Source: Clostridia bacterium (lineage in GTDB: Bacteria > Bacillota > Clostridia > UMGS1810). Taken from it: a stretch of DNA of 63,224 nt. The position numbers and the translations under genes were made by a program. The notes beneath the pieces are model-generated. The model was not told the origin of the DNA. It did no database searches and saw only the letters and a program-made list of their open reading frames with translations. Position 1 is the first letter of the stretch. Each line of letters begins with the position of its first letter. The stretch spans positions 1 through 63,224 of the forward strand of contig JAGATB010000019.1 in NCBI GenBank assembly GCA_017621495.1, in the 5' to 3' direction. Positions 43,164 to 52,332 of this stretch are shown piece after piece.

Positions 43164-45734
43164 ATGGAAAAATTTAAACTTACAAACCTTTTGTGCGAAT
43201 ACAGAAATAATCCCCTCGGCATAAGCGAGCCACAGCCGCGGTTTTCCTGGCAGATGGTTTCCTCTGTCAATGGCGAAAGCCAAGCTGCATACCGCATTTG
43301 TGTTGCAGAGGGTGCTGCTGCTTTAGCCAAGGGTGATTACCTCTGGGACAGCGGAAGAATAACCTCAGGACAGTGCTTCGGTATTTCATACCGGGGTGCT
43401 GCCCTTAAACCCTTTACCCGGTATACCTGGACTGTTACGGTCTGGGATAACTGTGATGAAAGTGTAACAAGCGAACCCCAAACCTTTGAGACAGGGGTTT
43501 TTTCTCTTTCGGACTGGAGTGCAAAATGGGTTACGGCTAAACCGCAGGGCTATGGCACAAGTTTCTTTAATCTTGGAGACTGGCAGGCAAACACAGACAG
43601 CGGAGCGGTGCATATCCGTGCGGAATTTGATATAAAGGATAAGGAAGTAAAATCCGCAAGGCTGTATTCCGCAACCACAACGGGCGCCTTCGGCAACCTT
43701 ACTTTTTGCGTAAATGATGTGTATTTAACCCTCAACGGCAAAAAGGTGGGGGAGGACGTTGTAACCCCCGGTCAGCTTTCCGAAAAGAAATGGCGTGCCC
43801 TCTACCGTGCCTATGATATTACCCACAGACTTACTTCGGGTAAAAATGCATTCGGTGCGGTTATTCTGTCTATGGCGTACAGCGCATTTATCAGGGTTTG
43901 CTATGCAGACGGCGAAAAAGAGGATATCTGCCTCACTGACATATGCAAAGCGGCAGGCAAGGGCCCTTATACTCTCTGGGACGAAGGTGTGGAGGACCAG
44001 GGCGGCAAGAAGGAAGCCTACAATGCCCTGAGAGAATACGCAGGCTATGATATGCCGAATTTTGATGACAGCGAGTGGAGTGAGCCGACTTTTGCAGATA
44101 TAGTAAGTTCAATTGAAGAACAGGTTGTTACAACAGTGGTAACAGGCAGTTTAAAGCCTGTAGACATAAAACAGACCGGATACATACATTATCTGGTGGA
44201 TTTCGGACAGGTTATCAACGGGCATATTAAGCTCACAATCCGAAACCCCAAAAAGGGCAGACGAATTTCCGTATGCTATGGGGAGGCAATTCACGAAAAC
44301 GGCGAAATCAATTCCTTCAGTACAACCAACTATCAGCGAGGAGAAAACGGCCCCCATATTGATACATATATTCCAAAGGGCGAAGAGGTCGAAGTTTTTG
44401 AACCGAAGTTTGCCAATCACAGCTTCAGATATGTGGATATTATAAATTACCCCGGTGAGCCGGCGGCTTATGATATACAGGCACAGATTGTAAACAGCCC
44501 AGTGATGAACAAATCGGAATTTTCCTGCTCTGATGAGGATATCAACTCTCTATATGCAATAAGCTATTGGTCACAGAGGACAAACCTTGCCTCTGTACCT
44601 ACCGACTGCCCCTCCAGAGAGAGGCACGGCTGGTTGGGTGACGCACTTGTTGTTGCAGAGTCGGAATGCATAAACTTTAACCTGATAACTTTCTATGAAA
44701 GCTGGCTGAAATCCATAGGAGACGATATGCGCTCCGACGGGCTTATTAATTATATAACGCCATTTCAGTCTCCTTTGGAGGACAGACTTCCCGATATTCC
44801 CTGGGCTGCAGCGGCGGTTTTGATACCTTGGTATTCCTATGAAGCCTACGGCGACAGGAGAATACTTGAACAATCATATCCCGTACTTGAAAAATGGATT
44901 GATTATATCCTTACACTTAAGGACAGCCGCAGGCTGATTAAGGGAGGTATTTTGTGGAATGACCACACAGCCAAAATGCGTATGAATACAGATTGGCTGG
45001 GAACCCTTTACTGTTACATCTGTCTTGTGTATATGATGAAAATTTCCGTCCTTCTTGAAAAAGACGGTTCAAGATACACCACCCTTGCCAATGAAGCAAG
45101 AGAGACGCTCAGGCTTGAATTTAAAAATGAACAAGGCTTTGCCGACAATCTCCAAAGCGACTTGGCACACGCTGTTAATCTGGGACTTAGTGAAAGGGAC
45201 GAGGAGCAAGCGGCTCTAAGGCTTTTGACCGAGAGCTTGGCAAGCAGTGACTATGTGCTCCAATGCGGATGCCTTGGCATATGGCAGCTTGTTGCCGCTC
45301 TTGAAAAACACCGCCGCAATGATTTGATTTACAAAATCTGCAAGTGCGATAAGCCGGGAAGCTTCCTTTACTGGATAAAGAAATACGATGCCACCACTGC
45401 CTTTGAATTCCTTGATTACAAGGATTTCTATTCGAGAAATCATCCGTTTTTGATGGGCAGCCTTACACGCTGGTTCTTTGAAGGGCTTGCGGGAATACGC
45501 AAGACCGCACCGGGGTACAAAGCATTTGAAATCAAGCCCTATCTGCCAGAGGATATGACCTTTGTGAATGCAAAGCTTGACACCAATTACGGTCTGATAT
45601 CCGTAAAAATAAGCAAAACAGACAAGGGCTTAAAATATGACCTTTCCGTTCCCTGCGGCACAACCGCAAGGCTGTATCTGCCGGGCGGAGAAGCGATGGA
45701 GCTTGAAAGCGGAAAATATTCTATTGATGGATAA
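43164..45734 (+). CDS. Alpha-L-rhamnosidase, GH78
   Basis: 856 residues without a signal peptide. N-terminal Bac_rhamnosid_N-type domains (PRFSWQMVSSVNGESQAAYRI, then TWTVTVWDN) precede a concanavalin-like domain, the (alpha/alpha)6 barrel with the diagnostic TDCPSRERHGWLGD segment at about 480 that contains the catalytic acid, and a C-terminal beta domain (YGLISVKISKTDKGLKYDLS). The enzyme would remove terminal alpha-L-rhamnose from imported pectin- or glycoside-derived fragments. The gene is 16 bp after the isomerase-like gene. Confidence 0.93.
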   Translation: MEKFKLTNLLCEYRNNPLGISEPQPRFSWQMVSSVNGESQAAYRICVAEGAAALAKGDYLWDSGRITSGQCFGISYRGAALKPFTRYTWTVTVWDNCDESVTSEPQTFETGVFSLSDWSAKWVTAKPQGYGTSFFNLGDWQANTDSGAVHIRAEFDIKDKEVKSARLYSATTTGAFGNLTFCVNDVYLTLNGKKVGEDVVTPGQLSEKKWRALYRAYDITHRLTSGKNAFGAVILSMAYSAFIRVCYADGEKEDICLTDICKAAGKGPYTLWDEGVEDQGGKKEAYNALREYAGYDMPNFDDSEWSEPTFADIVSSIEEQVVTTVVTGSLKPVDIKQTGYIHYLVDFGQVINGHIKLTIRNPKKGRRISVCYGEAIHENGEINSFSTTNYQRGENGPHIDTYIPKGEEVEVFEPKFANHSFRYVDIINYPGEPAAYDIQAQIVNSPVMNKSEFSCSDEDINSLYAISYWSQRTNLASVPTDCPSRERHGWLGDALVVAESECINFNLITFYESWLKSIGDDMRSDGLINYITPFQSPLEDRLPDIPWAAAAVLIPWYSYEAYGDRRILEQSYPVLEKWIDYILTLKDSRRLIKGGILWNDHTAKMRMNTDWLGTLYCYICLVYMMKISVLLEKDGSRYTTLANEARETLRLEFKNEQGFADNLQSDLAHAVNLGLSERDEEQAALRLLTESLASSDYVLQCGCLGIWQLVAALEKHRRNDLIYKICKCDKPGSFLYWIKKYDATTAFEFLDYKDFYSRNHPFLMGSLTRWFFEGLAGIRKTAPGYKAFEIKPYLPEDMTFVNAKLDTNYGLISVKISKTDKGLKYDLSVPCGTTARLYLPGGEAMELESGKYSIDG

Positions 45735-45746
45735 GATGGTGACAGG

Positions 45747-45842
45747 ATGATAAATAAAATTTTGGGAAAAGGAGCTTTTGCTGATTTCTTCCCAATGACG
45801 GCCTGTGGTTGGATTGATAATCAAAACGTAAGAAAGGAATAA
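45747..45842 (+). CDS. Possible 31-codon small ORF
   Basis: A frame MINKILGKGAFADFFPMT... ends with TAA 3 nt before the ATG of the PHP gene, whose RBS (GAAAGGA) lies inside its last codons. Its own RBS is weak (GGTGACAGG). It may be a translational leader or a decayed remnant; there is no recognisable family. Confidence 0.25.
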   Translation: MINKILGKGAFADFFPMTACGWIDNQNVRKE

Positions 45843-45845
45843 AAA

Positions 45846-46685
45846 ATGTTAACCGCAAGTACACACAATAATAATATCCAGAATTTACACACTCATACAA
45901 AATATTGCGATGGAGCCGACACTCCGGAAGAGGTGGTGCTTTATGCCATTAAAAAAGGAATATCTTCAATCGGATTCTCGGGTCACTCATATATGTCATA
46001 TTCAAAAACCTTCGGACCATTGGGAGACCATACCGAAGAATACAAAAATGATGTTTTGATGCTGAAGGAAAAATACAAAGACCGGATGAAAATTTATCTG
46101 GGACTTGAGGTGGATATGTTTTCCCGACCCGATATGCAGGATTATGATTATTTAATAGGCTCGGTTCATTATTTGAAAATCGGTGAGGAATATGTTTGCT
46201 TTGACACAGATGCATCGGGTGTGAACAGTGTTATACAAAAGCATTTTAACGGCAACGGTATGGAATATGCCAAGGAATATTACAGAACCTTGGCACAATT
46301 GCCGGAGTTTGGGAGCTTTGACATTATAGGACATTTTGATATAATCACAAAGCACAGCGACAGAAAGAGCTTTTTTGATACAACGTCAAAAGAATATCTG
46401 AATGCAGCTTTTGAGGCAGTGGCTGCTTTAAAGGGCAAAATACCGTTTTTCGAACTCAACACGGGAGCCATTGCGAGGGGCTATCGAAAAGACCCATATC
46501 CGTCAACAGATATAATCAAAGAGCTTAAGCGGCAGGGATTTGGCGTTGTCATAACCTCGGATTGTCATAACAAAACCATGATTGATTACAAATTTGATGA
46601 TGCCTCCGAGCTTTTGAAAGCCTGCGGATTTAAGGAGAAATACTATATTACGGAAAACGGCTTCACTGCAGTTCCGATTTGGTAA
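45846..46685 (+). CDS. PHP-domain phosphoesterase (histidinol-phosphatase HisK-like)
   Basis: 279 residues. The first metal-binding motif is LHTHTKYCDG (about 15-24), followed by GFSGHSYM, LGLEVDM, IGSVHYL, IGHFDIITK and VITSDCH, which supply the trinuclear metal site of PHP phosphatases. The closest recalled family is histidinol-phosphatase HisJ/HisK, but no other his gene is nearby, so a sugar-phosphate substrate is possible. It is followed after 18 bp by the EutH-like transporter. Confidence 0.88.
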   Translation: MLTASTHNNNIQNLHTHTKYCDGADTPEEVVLYAIKKGISSIGFSGHSYMSYSKTFGPLGDHTEEYKNDVLMLKEKYKDRMKIYLGLEVDMFSRPDMQDYDYLIGSVHYLKIGEEYVCFDTDASGVNSVIQKHFNGNGMEYAKEYYRTLAQLPEFGSFDIIGHFDIITKHSDRKSFFDTTSKEYLNAAFEAVAALKGKIPFFELNTGAIARGYRKDPYPSTDIIKELKRQGFGVVITSDCHNKTMIDYKFDDASELLKACGFKEKYYITENGFTAVPIW

Positions 46686-46703
46686 AGGAGAAAGAGTACA
46701 CAA

Positions 46704-47777
46704 ATGAAGTATTTAACAATTATTGTATTGATTTTTTCTGTATTAGGTGCAGCTGATAAAATTTTTGGCAATCGCCTTGGTATAGGAGCCGAATTTGAAA
46801 GAGCCTTCACTCTTTTGGGGGCAATGGCGCTTTCTATGATTGGAATGATAGTCATTTCTCCTTTCATTGCAGATATCGCAGAGCCCGTGTCGGGGTTTTT
46901 TACCGATATTCTGCATATAGATGCCTCTGTGGTTCCTGCGTCGCTTTTTGCAAATGATATGGGCGGTGCTTCTCTGGCAGCTGAAATGTGTGTAAACAAA
47001 TCCCTTGGTCTGTACAATGCTCTCGTTGTTTCTTCCATGATGGGTTGTACCATGTCATTTACTATTCCTTTCGCTCTGGGAGTGGTACACAAAAGCATGC
47101 ACAAGGAGCTTATGACAGGTCTTTTGTGCGGAATTGTTACTATTCCCATCGGTTGCATTATTTCCGGATTGTTTTGCAGAATTCCTCTTATTGACCTGAT
47201 ACTCAATCTTATTCCCTTGGTGATATTTTCCGCACTTATTGCTTTGGGCCTTATTTTGGTGCCGGAATTCAGCATAAAAGTATTTAAAGTATTCGGAGTA
47301 TTTATAAGTGGGATTATAACCCTGGGTCTTTCCCTGGGAATTGTAAAATTCCTTGTAGGCTTTGAACCCATAAAAGGACTTGCATCAATAGAAGAAGGAT
47401 TCGCCATCTGTCTCAATGCCGTAATTGTTCTTTCCGGCTCTTTTCCTTTTATTTATATTCTTTCAAAGCTTTTGCATAGACCCCTCAAGGCTATAGGCAC
47501 AAGGATTGGAGTAAACGAAGCCTCTGTCATAGGATTGGTGTCAAGCCTCGCTTCCTCTGCCAATGCATTCGGTATGATGGAGCGTATGGACAAAAAAGGT
47601 ATTGTGATAAATTCCGCTTTTGCAGTGTCCGGTGCATTTGTACTTGGCAGTCATCTGGCATTTACCTTGGCTTTTGACAGCTCGTATGTATTTGCTGTGG
47701 TTGCAGGTAAGATTATTTCCGGCATATCGGCAGTCATTCTGGCAAATGTGATTTGCAAAAGACAAAATGCTGTCTGA
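46704..47777 (+). CDS. EutH-like ethanolamine transporter
   Basis: 357 residues with about ten membrane segments. SLFANDMGGASLAAEMC and SMMGCTMSFTIPFALG are conserved stretches of EutH, as is NAFGMMERMDKKGIVINSAF. EutH imports ethanolamine, normally within eut operons; none of the ammonia-lyase or shell genes is visible here, so this is an orphan or has been recruited for another small amine or polyol. A short AAAGGAG precedes the ATG. A strong terminator follows. Confidence 0.88.
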   Translation: MKYLTIIVLIFSVLGAADKIFGNRLGIGAEFERAFTLLGAMALSMIGMIVISPFIADIAEPVSGFFTDILHIDASVVPASLFANDMGGASLAAEMCVNKSLGLYNALVVSSMMGCTMSFTIPFALGVVHKSMHKELMTGLLCGIVTIPIGCIISGLFCRIPLIDLILNLIPLVIFSALIALGLILVPEFSIKVFKVFGVFISGIITLGLSLGIVKFLVGFEPIKGLASIEEGFAICLNAVIVLSGSFPFIYILSKLLHRPLKAIGTRIGVNEASVIGLVSSLASSANAFGMMERMDKKGIVINSAFAVSGAFVLGSHLAFTLAFDSSYVFAVVAGKIISGISAVILANVICKRQNAV

Positions 47778-47877
47778 TTAGAATGATATTGTAAGAAAGA
47801 TGATGAACCTCAAATAAAATATGTTGATAATTTGCGATTTTGCGGTTATTTCATTGAAAAAATCTAAGTTAAAAACT

Positions 47878-47918
47878 AAAGTCAGTGTCTTGCAAAAACA
47901 GGACACTGACTTTGATTT
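47878..47918. terminator. Bidirectional terminator between eutH-like gene and AAA gene 3
   Basis: A perfect 12-bp stem AAAGTCAGTGTC/GACACTGACTTT around a 12-nt loop, with T-rich flanks on both strands. Confidence 0.85.
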
Positions 47919-47923
47919 TAAAC

Positions 47924-49276
47924 TTACAATGCAGACAAGTCATCTAATTCAAGTTTTGGCATTTTAATTTCATTGTTTCTTATAAACATAAGCATATAAA
48001 TTGGATAATATGTTATCTTACCACTAACAGAAACATTATAATTGGAAAGGACAATAGCCTCATCAATCGAATAATTTGGAGTATCAATTACATTAATCAA
48101 TGCTGAATGTTTTCTGTAATCCTTACCGCTTTTTACTTCAATTGGCATAACCTTGCCATTGTATTCAATAACAAAATCCACTTCTCCTGTCTTTTTGCTA
48201 TTGAAATAATATAGTTTAAATCCATGTGCTTTTAATTCCTGAGCCACAACATTTTCATATATTGCACCATAATTTATGTTTTGATCATTGGATAAAAGTT
48301 TCATCTTAGTTGCTCTGCCATATAAAGAGGTAAGCATCCCAACATCAGACAAAAACAATTTGAATAAACTACTTTTTTCATTAAGCAAGAGTGGAACTGT
48401 AGGCGCAGAAGTATTATATGCGGGAATAGCAACTCCGGCACTTGAAAGCCATACAAAATTATCTTCACTACGCTCATATCTGAGACCTTTTTTCAAATCA
48501 GCAAAATTAAAACGTTTATTTTGGGCATTTAATTCTGCAGGTATCAAATCATAAATTTGTGTAAGGTAGGGCTTTTTATCTTCCTTTTCGTATCTTGTAA
48601 AGTCTTTTTTGTATTGAACCACAATATCCTCATGCTCGGATATTACATCCTCCAGACTTTTCGTCTTATTAAAGCTTTTAACAGCTGCCGGCATTCCTCC
48701 AACATTTAAATATGTGTTAAAAATTTTCATTATTCGGTTGTGTACTTCTTCGTTTACGGGTTTGCGCTCTACAAAAGAAGCATACAGAGATTCTTTAAGT
48801 TCATCAGTAAAGTTATAGATTTGTAAGAATTCCTCAAAGTCCATAGGATACATTGTTACAGTTTTTAAATATCCTACAGGAGCGGATTTTATATTTTTAA
48901 GTTCAACTCCAAGCAATGAACCACTAAATATATATCTAAAAGAGCCTTCGTCAACCCAAAATTTTATTTTTGTAGTAAGTTCCTTAAACTCTTGTATTTC
49001 ATCAAAAAATATAACAGTTTTACTTTTTACAAATGGTTTCTTCGAAAACAAAGATAAATTTGTTATCAAATCATCAACTGTTTCACAATTTGTAAGCAGT
49101 CCAACAATTTCCGGAGTTTCAATCAAATTGAATTCTATATAATCATAATGATTATCTTCTAAAACTTTTCTTATAATATAGGTTTTACCTACCTGCCTCG
49201 CACCGTCAATAAGTAATGCTTTATTCTCTTTTTTTAGCCAATCAATTATGGTCTTTTCTATTTTTCTATGAAGCAT
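47924..49276 (-). CDS. AAA+ ATPase with DUF4143 C-terminal domain (copy 3)
   Basis: 450 residues. Walker A is GARQVGKT and Walker B VIFFDEIQEF, with FSGSLLG as the sensor region, the common bacterial ARQVGKT subgroup and distinct from the RRxGKS copies at 3651 and 5575. The C-terminal region keeps a full PD-(D/E)XK pattern: GEVDFVIEYNGKVMPIEVKSG. The ATG at 49276 follows AGGAGGTG; GTG 49285 overlaps that RBS. Own transcript, convergent with the eutH-like gene. Cellular role unknown. Confidence 0.92.
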   Translation of the reverse strand: MLHRKIEKTIIDWLKKENKALLIDGARQVGKTYIIRKVLEDNHYDYIEFNLIETPEIVGLLTNCETVDDLITNLSLFSKKPFVKSKTVIFFDEIQEFKELTTKIKFWVDEGSFRYIFSGSLLGVELKNIKSAPVGYLKTVTMYPMDFEEFLQIYNFTDELKESLYASFVERKPVNEEVHNRIMKIFNTYLNVGGMPAAVKSFNKTKSLEDVISEHEDIVVQYKKDFTRYEKEDKKPYLTQIYDLIPAELNAQNKRFNFADLKKGLRYERSEDNFVWLSSAGVAIPAYNTSAPTVPLLLNEKSSLFKLFLSDVGMLTSLYGRATKMKLLSNDQNINYGAIYENVVAQELKAHGFKLYYFNSKKTGEVDFVIEYNGKVMPIEVKSGKDYRKHSALINVIDTPNYSIDEAIVLSNYNVSVSGKITYYPIYMLMFIRNNEIKMPKLELDDLSAL

Positions 49277-49460
49277 ATCGCACACCTCCTGCGTTTATTG
49301 TACCACCATTTTGACATTTATGCAATAGATTTTAAAAGAATAGTGACATTTTTTCTTCTGTTTTATTTTAAATTTTGACACTTTTTCCGAAAATAAAGTG
49401 CTAAATTATCACATTTTTACTATATATTATTTTTTTAAAATTTGGAATTAAAAACAAAAA

Positions 49461-49509
49461 TCCCCCGGATCCCTCTAACGAGGGACCTGTCACGAAGTGA
49501 CTGAGGGAG
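49461..49509. repeat. GTCACGAAGTGAC-family palindromic repeat, copy 3
   Basis: GGATCCCTCTAACGAGGGAC then CTGTCACGAAGTGACTGAGG; differs from the copy at 17184 by only a few bases. The remaining 49286-49546 is AT-rich with no supportable gene. Confidence 0.8.
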
Positions 49510-49546
49510 AGATACTCAATTTGTATATATAAATATAAAAAATCTC

Positions 49547-49575
49547 TTGAAATAATTACCCATATATGTTATACT
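49547..49575 (+). promoter_or_regulatory. Promoter of the YitT-family gene
   Basis: TTGAAA (49547-49552), a 17-nt spacer and TATACT (49570-49575). Confidence 0.75.
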
Positions 49576-49612
49576 GAGGCGAATACTAAATTGCAAAAGA
49601 GGTTATGAGAAA

Positions 49613-50488
49613 ATGGCTGATAATTCAAAACAATACAAAAAGCAAAGTGCATTTAAGTCATATTTATTTATGACGCTGGGAGCTGTGATAATGGCGGCGG
49701 GTATTTATTTCTTTAAATTCCCAAACAACTTCTCGACCGGTGGTGTCAGTGCGCTTTCAATACTTCTTGTGCCTCTGCTTCGGGGAGTTTCCGCAGGACA
49801 GATTATGATTTTCTTCAATATACTTCTCCTTATTGTGGGATTTCTGGTTTTCGGCAGGAAATTTGCCTTTAAAACCGTATACTGCAGCATGCTTCTCTCC
49901 ATATGTACACGAGTTTTTGAGATTGTGCTTCCTATGGAAGCTGCATTTACAGACCAGAAGTTTCTGGAGCTGATATTTGCCATAGGTCTCACGGCTGTGG
50001 GCAGTGCAATTCTGTTTAACGAAAATGCAAGCTCCGGCGGCACGGATATTGTGGCAATGATACTTAAAAAATACTCAAGCCTCGACATAGGCAAAGCCCT
50101 GCTGTGTTCAGATGCCATTCTTGCAGTAGCCAGTGCTTTTGTATTTGATATAGAGACGGGTATGTTTTCTGTGCTTGGACTTGTGATGAAGGCGTTTGTA
50201 GTAGACAATGTCATCGATTCTATTAATCTCACCAAGTGCTTCCAGATTATTACAGATAAGGATAAGGAAATCTGCGAATTCATCACCAAGGATTTGCACA
50301 GGGGTGCCACTGTATCTATGTGTACAGGAGCATTTACTCATGATGATAAACGCATAATCATAACCGTGCTGAACAGACCCCAGGCTGTGGCATTGAAGCA
50401 ATACATAAAGTCCGTAGACCCCAAGGCATTTACAGTAATCACCAACTCAAGCGATATACTGGGCAGAGGATTCAGAACTATAGTTTAA
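49613..50488 (+). CDS. YitT family membrane protein
   Basis: 291 residues. Five to six hydrophobic segments in the first 190 residues (AAGIYFFKFPNNFSTGGVSAL is the conserved YitT opening; NENASSGGTDIVAMIL follows) are joined to a C-terminal DUF2179 cytoplasmic domain (ICEFITKDLHRGATVSMCTGAF, ITVLNRPQAVALKQYI). The family's substrate is not established. Monocistronic with own promoter. Confidence 0.92.
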   Translation: MADNSKQYKKQSAFKSYLFMTLGAVIMAAGIYFFKFPNNFSTGGVSALSILLVPLLRGVSAGQIMIFFNILLLIVGFLVFGRKFAFKTVYCSMLLSICTRVFEIVLPMEAAFTDQKFLELIFAIGLTAVGSAILFNENASSGGTDIVAMILKKYSSLDIGKALLCSDAILAVASAFVFDIETGMFSVLGLVMKAFVVDNVIDSINLTKCFQIITDKDKEICEFITKDLHRGATVSMCTGAFTHDDKRIIITVLNRPQAVALKQYIKSVDPKAFTVITNSSDILGRGFRTIV

Positions 50489-50501
50489 TAAAATATATTT
50501 A

Positions 50502-50532
50502 GGTTAATTTACGATGCAATCGTAAATTAACC
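50502..50532. repeat. Perfect 13-bp hairpin after the YitT gene
   Basis: GGTTAATTTACGA/TCGTAAATTAACC with loop TGCAA; no clear T-run follows. Could be a weak terminator or an operator. Confidence 0.5.
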
Positions 50533-50620
50533 TTGACAATTATGTGCGATTAATGATGCAATACTTGAAAACTATGTTTTATTTTAACGAATTGAAAAAA
50601 ATTGCATAAAAAACAGGCAG

Positions 50621-50655
50621 AAGCGGTGCAACCACTGTGGTTACACCGCTTTATC
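50621..50655. terminator. Intrinsic terminator
   Basis: AAGCGGTG/CACCGCTT stem with an inner ACCA/TGGT pairing, preceded by an A-rich tract and followed by TATCAATAA; probably serves YitT and, from the other side, may serve the permease transcript. Confidence 0.6.
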
Positions 50656-50665
50656 AATAAAAAAT

Positions 50666-50771
50666 GGACTGTAAAAAAGACCGTTTCGGAATGTCGGCAA
50701 GCGCCATTCTCTACAAAAATGTAGGGTTCGGCGGTTGCCGACGAATCGCAATTCCGGTCTTTTTACAGTCC
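50666..50771. repeat. Palindromic element with perfect CTGTAAAAA-type terminal inverted repeats
   Basis: GGACTGTAAAAAAGACCG and CGGTCTTTTTACAGTCC are the ends. Inside lie two REP units in opposite orientation, one reading TGTAGGGTTCGGCGGTTGCC, like the REPs in the RAYT gene. Confidence 0.85.
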
Positions 50772-50792
50772 TTTTGAATTAAAGCTTATTAT

Positions 50793-52142
50793 TTAGATTA
50801 TGCCCATAAACTTAAGTACAAAGTAAAGTACAAAAAGTGCTGTGGAAATCCACATTACGGGCTTAACGTCTTTGATTTTGCCTGTGCATATCTTAAGAAT
50901 TACCCATGTGAGCATACCAAACATGATACCATTGGATATGGAGTATGTAAGGGGCATGAAGGTTATCGCTACGAATGCACTGATGAGATCAGCAGCATCG
51001 CTGTCGAAGTCTATGTTCTTAACAGCGGTGAACATGAGCAGACCTACGAATATCATAGCCGGTGTGGTAGCAAATGAAGGTATAGCAGTAAATACCGGAG
51101 CGAGTACCAATGCTATAACAAACATTACAGCTGTAGTGAGAGCGGTGAGACCTGTCCTGCCGCCTGCGGAAACACCTGCACTTGATTCTACATAGCTGGT
51201 AACTGTGGAAGTACCAAGGCATGCGCCGGCTACTGTACCTACAGCATCAGCGAGGAGAGCACCCTTTGCATTGGGGAGTTCACCTTTTTCATTTAAGAGT
51301 TCACCCTTAGAAGCTACGCCGATAAGTGTACCAACTGTATCAAAGATATCTGTAAAGAGGAATGTAAACATTATAACAAGGAATGTGGAGAAGTTCTTTA
51401 CTATATATCCAAAGTCAAATCTGAATAATGCGGGAGCCTCTAAACTCCAACCGTTAAAGGAGGGGATTACAGAGTAAACACCTGCTTCAACATCAACCAC
51501 ATACCAGCCTGCAAGCTCAGCGATGATACCGAGAATCCAGGTTGCAATGATACCGAGAAGTATGCTTCCGGGAACCTTGAAGTGGTGGAGCACACCGATT
51601 ATTAAAAGACCTACAATAGATAATACAAACGGGGGGTTGTTAAATGCACCGATGTTTACTGTGGTTGCAGGGTCCGGTACTACAATCTTTGAACCCAGCA
51701 TTGCGATGATTGTGATAAACAATCCTATACCTGCTGTAATAGCATATTTAAGGTTAGCAGGAATCTGATTTACGAGCGCTTCTCTAAAGTTGCAAAGAGA
51801 GAGAAGCATGAAGATGATACCCTCTATCAGTACAGCAGTGAGAGCTACTTCGTAGGAGCATCCCATAGCGCCGCATACGGTGTATGCGAAGAATGCGTTA
51901 AGACCCATGCCCGACGCAAGAGCTACAGGGTAGTTGGAGAAGAATGCCATACAAAGTGTGGCAATAGCTGCCGAGATTGCGGTAGCTGTAAATATCGCTC
52001 CCGGGGTAGCACCCTCAATACCGCCTAAATAGTTGGGATTAACTGCGAGGATGTAAGCCATCGCAAGAAATGTTGTGATACCGGCTATAATTTCGGTTTT
52101 CACATTTGTTCCGTTCTGTTTAAGCTTAAACAGTTTTTCCAT
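50793..52142 (-). CDS. NCS2 family purine permease (AzgA/PbuG type)
   Basis: 449 residues with 12-14 predicted membrane segments. KTEIIAGITTFLAMAYILAVNP and ASGMGLNAFFAYTVCGAMG are hallmark AzgA-type segments, and TDIFDTVGTLIG and TSTVTSYVESSAGVSAGGRTG carry the substrate-binding residues. It should import adenine, hypoxanthine or guanine with protons. Its upstream region lacks a purine riboswitch core, unlike pbuG in B. subtilis. The RBS AGGAGG-like TTTGGAGG precedes the ATG. Confidence 0.94.
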   Translation of the reverse strand: MEKLFKLKQNGTNVKTEIIAGITTFLAMAYILAVNPNYLGGIEGATPGAIFTATAISAAIATLCMAFFSNYPVALASGMGLNAFFAYTVCGAMGCSYEVALTAVLIEGIIFMLLSLCNFREALVNQIPANLKYAITAGIGLFITIIAMLGSKIVVPDPATTVNIGAFNNPPFVLSIVGLLIIGVLHHFKVPGSILLGIIATWILGIIAELAGWYVVDVEAGVYSVIPSFNGWSLEAPALFRFDFGYIVKNFSTFLVIMFTFLFTDIFDTVGTLIGVASKGELLNEKGELPNAKGALLADAVGTVAGACLGTSTVTSYVESSAGVSAGGRTGLTALTTAVMFVIALVLAPVFTAIPSFATTPAMIFVGLLMFTAVKNIDFDSDAADLISAFVAITFMPLTYSISNGIMFGMLTWVILKICTGKIKDVKPVMWISTALFVLYFVLKFMGII

Positions 52143-52251
52143 TTTCTTAAACCTCCAAATTAATAATTAAATTCGGGAAATATTTCCCATACAAACATAT
52201 TACCACAAATCTGCAAAATTGTAAATATTTTTTGAACAGAAATCAGAAAGC

Positions 52252-52289
52252 ATATTACATAAAAAATTAGGCGGTTTTTTATGTAATAT
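52252..52289. repeat. Perfect 15-bp AT-rich inverted repeat in a divergent intergenic region
   Basis: ATATTACATAAAAAA/TTTTTTATGTAATAT with loop TTAGGCGG, between the purine permease and cpsB. The T-run inside the arm could terminate transcription in both directions or the repeat could be an operator. Confidence 0.55.
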
Positions 52290-52332
52290 TCTAAACAGAC
52301 ATATTTTTTATATAAAATTACTCTATTATTTG

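Noticed and set aside
52143..52332. Purine riboswitch upstream of the NCS2 permease
   Set aside because: On the minus strand the conserved core sequences and three-way junction of purine aptamers are absent; only AT-rich inverted repeats are present.
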